From Catenovulum adriaticum (GTDB taxonomy: Bacteria > Pseudomonadota > Gammaproteobacteria > Enterobacterales > Alteromonadaceae), in assembly GCF_026725475.1 (NCBI RefSeq), contig NZ_CP109965.1, positions 1,364,001 to 1,428,000 of the forward strand: a DNA stretch of 64,000 nucleotides, read 5' to 3'. Under the pieces are notes generated by a model. The model saw only the letters and a list, made by a program, of their open reading frames with translations, did not search any database and was not told the origin of the DNA. The translations under genes were made by a program, and so were the position numbers. Below are positions 17,697 to 25,618 of this stretch, one piece after another. Positions within the stretch are counted from its first letter, which is position 1; every line of letters starts with the position of its first letter.

Positions 17697-18236
17697 ATTA
17701 AAGGTGGCAGAAAAGGCCCTGAAACAGGCAAAGCACGTATTAACGAAGAAATCGATGCGAAAGAAGTGCGCTTAATTGGCGCGGATGGCGAGCAAGCAGG
17801 TTTAGTATCTTTGCGTGAAGCGCAAGATTTAGCTGACCAAGCTAAACTGGACTTAGTTGAAATTAGTCCAAATGCAAAACCACCGGTTTGCCGCGTTATG
17901 GACTATGGTAAGTTTCTTTACGAAAAAAGTAAAACTGCTAAAGAACAGAAGAAAAAGCAAAAACAGATTCAGGTTAAGGAAATTAAATTCCGGCCTGGAA
18001 CTGATATAGGCGACTATCAGGTAAAACTACGCAACCTGAGGCGCTTTATTGAAGACGGTGACAAGACTAAAGTAACGATTCGCTTTCGCGGTCGAGAAAT
18101 GGCACACCAAGAAATCGGCATTGAAATGATGAATCGGGTTAAAAACGATTTATCTGACATTGCAACGTGCGAATCTTTCCCTAGACGGGTAGAGGGTCGC
18201 CAAATGATTATGGTACTTGCACCGATTAAGAAGTAG
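17697..18236 (+). CDS. infC: Translation initiation factor IF-3 (ATT start)
   Basis: 179 aa when read from ATT 17697, giving MKGGRKGPETGKARINEEI, the expected IF-3 N-terminus. GGAGGAA at 17684-17690 lies 6 nt before it. A GTG at 17766 would remove 23 conserved residues, and the ATG at 17690 reaches a stop after three codons. Domains: N-terminal IF3-N (to about 85) and C-terminal IF3-C with EIKFRPGTD and RFRGREMAH. IF-3 discriminates against non-standard start codons. Its own ATT start, known in E. coli, gives autorepression, and the sequence here indicates the same control. It begins 19 bases after thrS. Confidence 0.96.
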   Translation: MKGGRKGPETGKARINEEIDAKEVRLIGADGEQAGLVSLREAQDLADQAKLDLVEISPNAKPPVCRVMDYGKFLYEKSKTAKEQKKKQKQIQVKEIKFRPGTDIGDYQVKLRNLRRFIEDGDKTKVTIRFRGREMAHQEIGIEMMNRVKNDLSDIATCESFPRRVEGRQMIMVLAPIKK

Positions 18237-18310
18237 TTATGGTATAAAGTAATTAACCTAGGTTAATTCACCATGCTATATTTGTTAAATTGACAATGCG
18301 GAGTAGCAAA

Positions 18311-18508
18311 ATGTCAAAAATTAAAAGTCATAGAGGCGCAGCCAAGCGTTTCAAAAAAACAGCTAATGGCGGCTTTAAGTGTAAACAGTCTCACTTACGT
18401 CACATCCTGACTAAGAAGAGCTCTAAGCGTAAACGTCACTTACGTGCGAAAACTCAAGTACATCAGAATGATGTTCCATTAATCGTACGCATGTTACCAT
18501 ACGCATAA
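18311..18508 (+). CDS. rpmI: 50S ribosomal protein L35
   Basis: 65-aa, very basic, beginning MSKIKSHRGAAKRFKKT with the family's KSSKRKRHLR stretch. The frame is open upstream to 18290, but ATG 18311 has GGAG at 18300-18303 and gives the known length. It lies between infC and rplT. In E. coli the pair rpmI-rplT is repressed by L20 binding upstream mRNA; such a pseudoknot cannot be confirmed by eye here. Confidence 0.96.
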   Translation: MSKIKSHRGAAKRFKKTANGGFKCKQSHLRHILTKKSSKRKRHLRAKTQVHQNDVPLIVRMLPYA

Positions 18509-18522
18509 GAGGAGATTGAATA

Positions 18523-18879
18523 ATGCCTAGAGTTAAACGTGGTGTAACTGCGCGCGCAGCACACAAAAAGATTTTAAAGCAAGCTAAAGGTTATTACGGT
18601 GCTCGTAGCCGTGTATATCGAGTAGCATTCCAAGCTGTTACTAAAGCTGGTCAATATGCATACCGTGACCGCCGTCAGCGTAAACGTCAATTCCGTCAAT
18701 TATGGATTGCACGTATCAATGCTGCGTCACGTCAAAACGGTTTGTCTTATAGCCGATTCATCAACGGTTTGAAAAAAGCGTCTGTTGAAATCGATCGTAA
18801 GATCCTAGCTGATATCGCTGTATACGACAAAGCAACTTTCACTGCATTAGTAGAGAAAGCGAAAGAAGCCTTAGTTTAA
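18523..18879 (+). CDS. rplT: 50S ribosomal protein L20
   Basis: 118 aa, beginning MPRVKRGVTARAAHKKILKQ, an essential early assembly protein of the large subunit and translational autoregulator of its operon. A GAGGAG ribosome site precedes it, 14 bases after rpmI. A strong terminator follows. Confidence 0.97.
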   Translation: MPRVKRGVTARAAHKKILKQAKGYYGARSRVYRVAFQAVTKAGQYAYRDRRQRKRQFRQLWIARINAASRQNGLSYSRFINGLKKASVEIDRKILADIAVYDKATFTALVEKAKEALV

Positions 18880-18902
18880 AATTTTTTAAGCTGAAGACTG
18901 AC

Positions 18903-18928
18903 AAAAAGGGCTGTATAGCCCTTTTTTT
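18903..18928 (+). terminator. Terminator of thrS-infC-rpmI-rplT
   Basis: AAAAAGGGCT (18903-18912), loop GTAT, AGCCC and a run of seven T (to 18928): a textbook intrinsic terminator. Confidence 0.93.
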
Positions 18929-19005
18929 GTGTCTATAATTTAAGTTTTAATGAGTCTATAACTATTAGAGTCTATAAACATTAGAGTATCGAAAAGGAGC
19001 GTTAA

Positions 19006-19560
19006 ATGACGGCAACTGTATTAATTCCAATTGCACACGGTAGTGAAGAAATAGAAACTGTTTGTTTAGTTGACACCCTTAGACGGGCAGGTTGCAATGT
19101 AACCCTAGCTTCAGTCGAAACCGATTTCACCTTAATTTGTAGTCGCCAAGTAAAAATACAAGCAGATACTTTTTTTACTGATGTTCAAGCACAAGCATTC
19201 GATTTAATTGTATTACCTGGCGGTGTCGAAGGCGCTGAAACACTATCTCAAACGCCATTGTTGATTGAAAAACTAAAACAACAATACCAGCAAAATCAAT
19301 TTATCGCAGCTATGTGTGCTGCGCCTGCGTTAGTCTTTGCAAAACATAAGATAGCAACCGATAGGCTGATGACCTCTCATCCTAGCTTCAAAGATAAATT
19401 AGCTAAACCCGCTGCTGATGAATTAAGGGTTGTAGTGGATGGTCACTGTGTTACCAGCCAGGCTCCTGGTACTGCAATTGAGTTTGCATTAGTACTAATT
19501 GAGTTAATTTGCTCTCGGGAGATCGCTGAAAAAGTTAAGCAGCCTATGCTTGTTAAATAG
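19006..19560 (+). CDS. yajL: DJ-1/PfpI family protein (YajL-like)
   Basis: 184-aa DJ-1 superfamily protein. It has HGSEEIE with Glu14, the conserved PGG (71-73), and the nucleophile-elbow cysteine Cys104 in AAMCAAPAL, with a His-containing TSHPSF afterwards. YajL/DJ-1 proteins protect against oxidative and carbonyl damage as chaperone or deglycase; which applies is debated. It has an AAGGAG ribosome site and stands alone between the rplT terminator and pheS. Assignment to YajL rather than another PfpI member rests on length and the SEEIE/AAMCAAPA motifs. Confidence 0.85.
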   Translation: MTATVLIPIAHGSEEIETVCLVDTLRRAGCNVTLASVETDFTLICSRQVKIQADTFFTDVQAQAFDLIVLPGGVEGAETLSQTPLLIEKLKQQYQQNQFIAAMCAAPALVFAKHKIATDRLMTSHPSFKDKLAKPAADELRVVVDGHCVTSQAPGTAIEFALVLIELICSREIAEKVKQPMLVK

Positions 19561-19692
19561 TTTGAATATCCTCAATTTTCACTTAATACTTATTTGAGCA
19601 CGTTTTACTCAGTTAATCGTTTTCATATGCAATATCAGGTGTTCGTTTTGAGGAGCTGTTAACCTTGTTTCGCCTAACTTAATAATTTAATT

Positions 19693-19740
19693 AAAAAACA
19701 GGTTAAATAAATTATCTTTTTTATGCCTGTTTTCTTTTTT
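19693..19740 (+). terminator. Terminator-like hairpin upstream of pheS
   Basis: AAAAACAGG pairs with CCTGTTTT followed by CTTTTTT (to 19740). The 23-nt interior can pair further through ATAAA/TTTAT. It probably ends yajL transcription, since the pheS promoter lies after it. Confidence 0.65.
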
Positions 19741-19771
19741 GCTGCAATTAAGCCCCCTCAAGTATCTTGGG

Positions 19772-19777
19772 TATAAT
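19772..19777 (+). promoter_or_regulatory. pheST promoter -10 element
   Basis: Perfect TATAAT preceded by TGGG; the -35 at 18 nt is weak (TTAAGC, 19748-19753). It is placed after the upstream terminator and before the leader hairpin. Confidence 0.5.
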
Positions 19778-19818
19778 GTAAAAATCAGTTAGAATATCCC
19801 CTTTATTTTTAACGATAT

Positions 19819-19854
19819 AACTTATTTCTAAATGAGGCTATTTAGAAATAAGTT
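19819..19854 (+). promoter_or_regulatory. 15-bp perfect hairpin in the pheST mRNA leader
   Basis: AACTTATTTCTAAAT (19819-19833) and ATTTAGAAATAAGTT (19840-19854) form a perfect stem with loop GAGGCT. It lies 40 bases before the pheS ATG and has no U-run, so it is not an ordinary attenuator terminator. Confidence 0.6.
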
Positions 19855-19894
19855 AAATCTATTATAGTCAGCCAAACTCCGGGGATATTTTTTA

Positions 19895-20875
19895 ATGAAT
19901 TTAGATGGCATAGTCGCAAATGCAAAAGAGGCTATTGCAGCGGCAAATGATCTAGCCGCTTTAGATGAGATTCGAGTGCAATATCTGGGCAAAAAAGGTC
20001 AATTTACTGAACAAATGAAAACGCTTGGTAAATTGCCACCTGAAGAAAAACCAGCCGCAGGTCAAGCAATTAATCAAGCTAAACAAGCCGTTCAAGCAGA
20101 GCTTAATGCAAAGCGTGAAGCCTTACAAACAGCTGAATTAAATAAAAAGCTAGCTGAAGAAAAAGTAGATGTTACTTTACCCGGTCGCAGCAATGAAGTA
20201 GGTGGTTTACATCCAGTGAACCGAACCATTGAACGAATTGAATCTTTTTTTTCTGAATTAGGGTTTGAAACTCGTACGGGTCCTGAAATTGAAGATGATT
20301 GGCATAATTTTGATGCGTTGAATATTCCAGAAAATCACCCTGCACGAGCTGATCACGATACGTTTTATTTTAACCCTAAATTAGTGTTACGAACACAAAC
20401 CTCGGGCGTACAAATTAGAACAATGGAAGCTGAAAAGCCGCCGCTTAGAATCATTTCTCCAGGCCGAGTTTATCGCAATGATTACGATCAAACTCACACG
20501 CCAATGTTTCACCAAGTCGAAGGTTTAATGATTGATAAAAACGTTAGCTTTGCTGAATTGAAAGGCATTCTGTATGACTTTTTACATAACTTTTTTGAAG
20601 AAGATTTAGAAATTCGATTCCGCCCTTCATTTTTCCCATTTACTGAGCCATCAGCAGAAGTTGATGTGAAAGGCAAAAACGGAAAGTGGCTAGAGGTATT
20701 AGGCTGCGGTATGGTTCACCCAAATGTGTTGAAATCGGTTGGAATTGATCCAGAAGAACATAGTGGGTTTGCTTTTGGTATGGGTGTTGAACGTCTTACC
20801 ATGTTGCGCTACGGCGTTAATGACTTACGCTCATTTTTTGAAAATGATCTGCGTTTTTTAAAGCAATTCAAGTAA
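19895..20875 (+). CDS. pheS: Phenylalanyl-tRNA synthetase alpha subunit
   Basis: 326-aa catalytic subunit of the alpha2-beta2 PheRS. An N-terminal coiled coil (about 1-90) binds tRNA-Phe. The class II core has motif 2 around RVYRNDYDQTHTPMFHQVEG and motif 3 GMGVERLTMLRYG. The ribosome site CGGGGA is at usual spacing. pheT follows 25 bases later, then ihfA, as in E. coli. Confidence 0.97.
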   Translation: MNLDGIVANAKEAIAAANDLAALDEIRVQYLGKKGQFTEQMKTLGKLPPEEKPAAGQAINQAKQAVQAELNAKREALQTAELNKKLAEEKVDVTLPGRSNEVGGLHPVNRTIERIESFFSELGFETRTGPEIEDDWHNFDALNIPENHPARADHDTFYFNPKLVLRTQTSGVQIRTMEAEKPPLRIISPGRVYRNDYDQTHTPMFHQVEGLMIDKNVSFAELKGILYDFLHNFFEEDLEIRFRPSFFPFTEPSAEVDVKGKNGKWLEVLGCGMVHPNVLKSVGIDPEEHSGFAFGMGVERLTMLRYGVNDLRSFFENDLRFLKQFK

Positions 20876-20900
20876 CCCATAACAGACTTTTGGAGAATTT

Positions 20901-23282
20901 ATGAAATTTAGTGAATCATGGTTACGCGAATGGGTTAATCCAGCGATCAGCAGCGAAGCTTTAGTAGAACAAATTACCATGGCGGGTTTAGAAGTTGACT
21001 CTGTGGAACCCGTTGCCGGTGAATTTTCAGGCATTGTAGTGGGTAAAGTGGTTGAGTGTGGCCCGCATCCAGACGCTGAAAAATTACAAGTGACAAAAAT
21101 TGATGTTGGCGGCGATGAGTTGTTAGACATTGTATGTGGTGCTAAAAATTGTCGTCAAGGTTTAACCGTTGCCGTTGCCACTGTGGGAGCGGTATTGCCT
21201 GGTAACTTTAAAATTAAAAAAGCTAAGTTACGAGGCGTAGCGTCGTTTGGCATGTTATGTTCAGAAGCTGAAATGGGCATGGCTGATGACGCCCCCGGTA
21301 TTATGGAAGTTCCTGATGACGCTGTTGTCGGGACAGATATCCGCGAATATTTAAATTTAAATGACAAAACCATTGAAGTTGATTTAACGCCTAATCGTTC
21401 AGATTGTTTAGGTATCAAAGGTTTGGCCCGTGAAGTAGGGGTGTTAAATAACCAAGATGTAAACGAGCCAGAAATTAGTCAAGTGCCCGCTAGCATTGAC
21501 GATAAAGTTAGCGTTAATTTAAATGCAGGTGACGCCTGTACAAGTTATTTAGGTCGAGTTGTAAAAGAAGTCAATTTACAGGCCGCTTCGCCGCTTTGGC
21601 TTGTTGAAAAACTACGCCGTAGTGGCATTCGCTCTATTGATGCTATTGTTGATGTGACTAATTATGTGATGTTAGAACTAGGTCAACCATTACATGCATT
21701 TGATTTAGCTAAAATTGAAGGGTCTGTACAAGTACGTTTTGCTAATCAAGACGAACCTTTAACTTTATTAGACGGTAATCAAGTTAAATTAAAAGATAAT
21801 ACTTTAGTGATTGCTGACGATAATAAAGCCTTAGCGATGGCTGGCATATTTGGCGGGCAAGATTCAGGTGTATCTGCACAAACTCAAGACATTTTGTTAG
21901 AAAGTGCATTTTTTGCACCGGACGCTATCCGAGGTAAAGCTCGCCAGTATGGATTACATACTGATTCATCTCATCGTTTTGAGCGTGGGGTCGACATTCA
22001 AATTCAACGAGATGCGATAGAGCGCGCGACTCAATTAATTTTAGCTATTTGTGGTGGTCATGCTGGCGAAGTAATTGAAGCAAAATCTGAGAAAGCACCA
22101 GTTAAAAAAGTGAGCTTACGAGCAAACGCTTTAAAACGTCGTTTAGGTATTGAGATTGCTGAATCTCAGGTGACTGAAATTTTAACTCGTTTAGGTTTAT
22201 CGCCAAGTTTAACTGAACAAATTTGGTACTGTGTTGTACCTAGCTATCGTTTTGATATTTCAATTGAAGAAGATTTAGTTGAAGAAGTTGCTCGTGTTTA
22301 TGGTTACAACAACATTGAAAATATTGCGCCTACAGCACGTTTAACCATGCGCAAGCATCAGGAATCGGTATTTAATTTAACTAAAGTTCGTACCAGTTTG
22401 GTGACCTTAGGTTATCAAGAAGCGATTACTTATTCATTTGTTGATCCTAAAGTTCAACAAGCTTTGTATCCAGAGCAAACCAGTTTAAATTTACCTAACC
22501 CAATATCAGCCGATATGTCGGCAATGCGTTTAGGTTTATTACCAGGTTTGTTATCGGCTGTGGTTTATAACCATAATCGTCAGCAAAACCGTGTCCGGTT
22601 ATTTGAATCAGGCTTAAAATTTACGCCTGACGCGGCCGCTGAAAATGGGGTGAGTCAAATCCCAGTGTTAAGCGGTGTCATTAGTGGTACACGCCATGTT
22701 GAACATTGGAATTTAGAAAGTGATTTAGTCGACTTTTTTGATATTAAAGGCGATGTTGAAGCTTTATTAGGTTTAACAGGCGAAGCTGAACAATATGAAT
22801 TTAAAGCGCAAGCTCATTCGGCATTACACCCGGGACAATCGGCGGCTATTTACAAGAATGGTAAATCAGTTGGATTTGTTGGTGCTATTCACCCTCAGGC
22901 ATTTAAAGCGATAGGCTTAAAACAAAAAGCTTTTGTTTTTGAAATTGAATTAGATGCACTTTTAAAAGCCAATATTCCAGTTGCTAACGCGGTTTCAAAG
23001 TTCCCTTCAATCCGTCGTGATTTAGCATTTATTGTGAAGCAAGATGCAGAAATTGGAAATATTTTGCAAGAAATCAAAAAAGTTAGCGGAAATCAATTGG
23101 TTGAGCTAAACTTATTTGACGTATACCAAGGATCTGGTATATCTTCTGATGAGAAGAGTTTTGCTGTCTCATTGGTTTTACAAGATGTAGAGCGAACTCT
23201 TGAAGATAAAGAGATTTCAGTAATCACTGATAAAGTGATTGATTCTTTAAACGCGCAATTTGGTGCCACACTGAGAGATTAG
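20901..23282 (+). CDS. pheT: Phenylalanyl-tRNA synthetase beta subunit
   Basis: 793 aa. Domains: N-terminal tRNA-binding OB fold (about 40-150), the B3/B4 editing domain (about 210-390), B5 (about 400-470), a catalytic-like core, and a C-terminal FDX-ACB anticodon-binding domain (about 700-793, with FPSIRRDLAF). Together with PheS it charges tRNA-Phe and hydrolyses Tyr-tRNA-Phe. TGGAG precedes the ATG. The ihfA start lies 2 bases after its stop. Confidence 0.97.
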   Translation: MKFSESWLREWVNPAISSEALVEQITMAGLEVDSVEPVAGEFSGIVVGKVVECGPHPDAEKLQVTKIDVGGDELLDIVCGAKNCRQGLTVAVATVGAVLPGNFKIKKAKLRGVASFGMLCSEAEMGMADDAPGIMEVPDDAVVGTDIREYLNLNDKTIEVDLTPNRSDCLGIKGLAREVGVLNNQDVNEPEISQVPASIDDKVSVNLNAGDACTSYLGRVVKEVNLQAASPLWLVEKLRRSGIRSIDAIVDVTNYVMLELGQPLHAFDLAKIEGSVQVRFANQDEPLTLLDGNQVKLKDNTLVIADDNKALAMAGIFGGQDSGVSAQTQDILLESAFFAPDAIRGKARQYGLHTDSSHRFERGVDIQIQRDAIERATQLILAICGGHAGEVIEAKSEKAPVKKVSLRANALKRRLGIEIAESQVTEILTRLGLSPSLTEQIWYCVVPSYRFDISIEEDLVEEVARVYGYNNIENIAPTARLTMRKHQESVFNLTKVRTSLVTLGYQEAITYSFVDPKVQQALYPEQTSLNLPNPISADMSAMRLGLLPGLLSAVVYNHNRQQNRVRLFESGLKFTPDAAAENGVSQIPVLSGVISGTRHVEHWNLESDLVDFFDIKGDVEALLGLTGEAEQYEFKAQAHSALHPGQSAAIYKNGKSVGFVGAIHPQAFKAIGLKQKAFVFEIELDALLKANIPVANAVSKFPSIRRDLAFIVKQDAEIGNILQEIKKVSGNQLVELNLFDVYQGSGISSDEKSFAVSLVLQDVERTLEDKEISVITDKVIDSLNAQFGATLRD

Positions 23283-23284
23283 AT

Positions 23285-23587
23285 ATGGCGTTGACAAAAG
23301 CCGAAATAGCTGAACATTTATTTGAAAAACTAGGCGTTAATAAAAAAGACGCTAAAGACTTAGTTGAACTTTTCTTTGAAGAAATCCGCGCTGCACTTGA
23401 AAGCGGAGAGCAGGTTAAATTGTCGGGGTTTGGCAATTTTGATTTGCGCAACAAAGCAGAGCGGCCGGGTCGAAACCCTAAAACAGGGGAAGATATACCC
23501 ATTACAGCTCGTCGGGTTGTGACTTTTAAGCCAGGTCAAAAACTAAAAAACCGGGTTGAAAAATCACTTGCTGATAAAGCTGAATAA
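23285..23587 (+). CDS. ihfA: Integration host factor subunit alpha
   Basis: 100-aa DNA-bending HU/IHF-fold protein beginning MALTKAEIAEHLFEKLG. It has the IHF/HU arm region GRNPKTGEDIPITARRVVTFKPGQKLKNRV, in which the intercalating Pro lies. It pairs with IhfB (not in the window). It starts 2 bases after pheT, so it is co-transcribed with the synthetase genes. Confidence 0.97.
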   Translation: MALTKAEIAEHLFEKLGVNKKDAKDLVELFFEEIRAALESGEQVKLSGFGNFDLRNKAERPGRNPKTGEDIPITARRVVTFKPGQKLKNRVEKSLADKAE

Positions 23588-23598
23588 ACCAAAAAAAA

Positions 23599-23620
23599 CC
23601 AGTCATTGACTGGTTTTTTT
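23599..23620 (+). terminator. Terminator of pheST-ihfA
   Basis: CCAGTC (23599-23604), loop ATT, GACTGG (23608-23613), flanked by an A-run before and seven T after (to 23620). Confidence 0.93.
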
Positions 23621-23661
23621 ATACTTAGCTGACGGGTAGCTAACCTGGTTTAAGCAGTATC

Positions 23662-23700
23662 AACAACATCCCTAATATCATTATTGGGGATGTTGTTTTT
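23662..23700 (+). terminator. Second hairpin between ihfA and asnS
   Basis: AACAACATCCC (23662-23672) pairs with GGGATGTTGTT (23687-23697) and runs into TTTAT. It adds a back-up plus-strand terminator before the convergent asnS. Confidence 0.75.
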
Positions 23701-23714
23701 ATTTATATTCCGGC

Positions 23715-25109
23715 TTAGAAAGGTGCGCTATTAGGTGTTCTTGGGAACGGGATAACATCTCTAACGTTTTGAATCCCTGTAACATAAGCAACTAAACGCT
23801 CAAACCCTAAACCGAAACCACCGTGCGGCACTGAACCATAACGGCGAAGATCGCGATACCAGTAGTAATCTTGTGGATTTAAACCCACTTCTTCCATTCT
23901 TGAATCTAGTACATCTAATCTATCTTCACGTTGGCTACCACCAATAATTTCACCAATACCTGGTGCAAGTACATCCATTGCGGCAACCGTTTTACCGTCA
24001 TCGTTTAAACGCATATAAAACGATTTAATATCTTTAGGGTAATTTTGTAAAATAATAGGCGCGCCTACATGTTCTTCGGCTAAATAGCGTTCATGTTCGG
24101 ATGATAAATCAACACCCCAATCAACAGGAAACTCAAACTTTTTGCCCGATTTTTGTAAAATATCGATAGCGTCTGTGTAATCCATACGAACAAAGTCAGT
24201 ATCAACCAATTTTTGCAAACGCTCAATCACGCCTTTTTGTACCCGTAGGTCAAAAAATTCTAGGTCATCCATGCGCTCTTTTAATACCGCTTTAAATACA
24301 TATTTAAGCATGTCTTCAGCGCATTGTGCTACCGCGGCTAAATCAGCAAATGCTAATTCAGGCTCTACCATCCAAAATTCAGCTAAATGGCGGCTTGTAT
24401 TTGAGTTTTCTGCGCGGAACGTTGGGCCAAAGGTATAAACTTTTGATAATGCACAGGCATATGTTTCAACGTTTAATTGACCCGATACGGTTAAAAAGGC
24501 TTCTTTACCAAAAAAATCTTGGCTAAAATCAGCGCGGCCATCATCTTTTAATGGCGGGTTGACTGCATCTAAAGTCGAAACTCGAAACATTTCGCCTGCG
24601 CCTTCACAATCACTTGCTGTGATAAGCGGCGTCGCTATCCACTGAAAGCCATTTTCATAAAAATAGTTATGTATTGCGTGAGACAGACAGTTACGAATAC
24701 GAGTCGCAGCACCAATTAAATTAGTGCGAGGTCTAAGGTGTGCGTGTTCACGTAAATATTCAACCGAATGACGTTTAGGTGCCATAGGGTAGGTATCTGG
24801 ATCTTCAACTAACCCAATAATGTCTACTTCTTCAGCTTGAACTTCAAATGACTGGCCTTTGCCCTTTGATTCAACCAAGGTGCCAGTGACTGATAATGAG
24901 CACGCCGTCGTAAGTTTACTAATTTCATTATAATTATTTAATGTATTATCAACTACGATTTGTATAGGGTCAAAACATGAACCATCATGTAAGTTAATGA
25001 AAGCAAAATTCGGATTGGCGCGAACGGTACGAACCCAACCTTTTAATGTAACTTTGCTGTCTAATTGGTATTTTCCTGCTAATACATCACTTATCGCGCT
25101 GTGACTCAT
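23715..25109 (-). CDS. asnS: Asparaginyl-tRNA synthetase
   Basis: 464-aa class IIb synthetase. An N-terminal OB fold (about 18-105) recognises the anticodon. The catalytic core has motif 2 TFRAENSNTSRHLAEFWMVE and motif 3 GFGLGFERLV. The AEFWMVEPE sequence and overall layout separate it from AspRS and LysRS. It is a single-gene unit convergent with ihfA. Confidence 0.97.
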   Translation of the reverse strand: MSHSAISDVLAGKYQLDSKVTLKGWVRTVRANPNFAFINLHDGSCFDPIQIVVDNTLNNYNEISKLTTACSLSVTGTLVESKGKGQSFEVQAEEVDIIGLVEDPDTYPMAPKRHSVEYLREHAHLRPRTNLIGAATRIRNCLSHAIHNYFYENGFQWIATPLITASDCEGAGEMFRVSTLDAVNPPLKDDGRADFSQDFFGKEAFLTVSGQLNVETYACALSKVYTFGPTFRAENSNTSRHLAEFWMVEPELAFADLAAVAQCAEDMLKYVFKAVLKERMDDLEFFDLRVQKGVIERLQKLVDTDFVRMDYTDAIDILQKSGKKFEFPVDWGVDLSSEHERYLAEEHVGAPIILQNYPKDIKSFYMRLNDDGKTVAAMDVLAPGIGEIIGGSQREDRLDVLDSRMEEVGLNPQDYYWYRDLRRYGSVPHGGFGLGFERLVAYVTGIQNVRDVIPFPRTPNSAPF

Positions 25110-25192
25110 GTAAATTGCTCCGGCAGTATTTTATTGTTAAATATAGAAAGGCGTTTATGTTACCCATAGAATTTAGATAAACAAGCATAATC

Positions 25193-25573
25193 ATGGTAAA
25201 TTTCACTGAAAATGACCGAAGAGAAGGTTCTGATTGGATAAATCGGCTAATATCGATATTTTCGGTACTGGCTTGGTCAAGTTTTATACTCGCACTCATC
25301 TGGTTTCATTATGCAAGCCCGGAGTTAATTCCAGGCTATGCAGTTTACAAAGGGATAGAAGATGAATTTAGAGATGAATGGTTAAAACGCTGGACTGATA
25401 GATTAACCATTCAACTGATTATTTGTAGCATCACCAGCTTTATTGCGGTTGTTATTAACCTCAAGCGGAGCCGACGCAAGGAAGATCACTTTCATTCTAG
25501 CTTATTAATGTTAGTGATGATTTCAATTGCGGCTATTTTATATCTGGTTTGGGTGATCTACCCGCAATTTTAG
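25193..25573 (+). CDS. Unknown small inner-membrane protein, three TM segments
   Basis: 126 aa with three hydrophobic helices (about 18-40, 71-90, 103-123), a charged loop between TM1 and TM2 (YKGIEDEFRDEWLKRWTDR), and a basic loop KRSRRKEDHF between TM2 and TM3. No catalytic motif is seen and the family is not recognised. The ATG at 25193 lacks a strong ribosome site. It sits between divergent asnS and convergent bioA and shows no link to either. Confidence 0.7.
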   Translation: MVNFTENDRREGSDWINRLISIFSVLAWSSFILALIWFHYASPELIPGYAVYKGIEDEFRDEWLKRWTDRLTIQLIICSITSFIAVVINLKRSRRKEDHFHSSLLMLVMISIAAILYLVWVIYPQF

Positions 25574-25588
25574 TCTGCTAAACATGAC

Positions 25589-25611
25589 CCTGTTTACTAA
25601 GTGTAAACAGG
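25589..25611. terminator. Bidirectional hairpin before bioA 3' end
   Basis: CCTGTTTAC (25589-25597), loop TAAGT, GTAAACAGG (25603-25611): a perfect 9-bp stem between the convergent small membrane gene and bioA. Confidence 0.6.
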
Positions 25612-25618
25612 AGTTGTA

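Larger units (their letters stand above)
19561..19894. other. 334-base yajL-pheS intergenic region
   Basis: Holds a terminator-like hairpin (19693-19740), the probable pheS promoter (-10 at 19772) and a 15-bp leader hairpin (19819-19854). An ORF from ATG 19627 (MQYQVFVLRSC) is not phenylalanine-rich, so a classical pheST attenuator peptide was not found. Confidence 0.6.

Noticed and set aside
17766..18236. infC starting at GTG 17766
   Set aside because: It would remove the conserved first 23 residues; the ATT at 17697 has a strong ribosome site and gives the family N-terminus.
19627..19662. Possible pheST leader peptide MQYQVFVLRSC
   Set aside because: Only one Phe codon, and it lies upstream of the likely pheS promoter.
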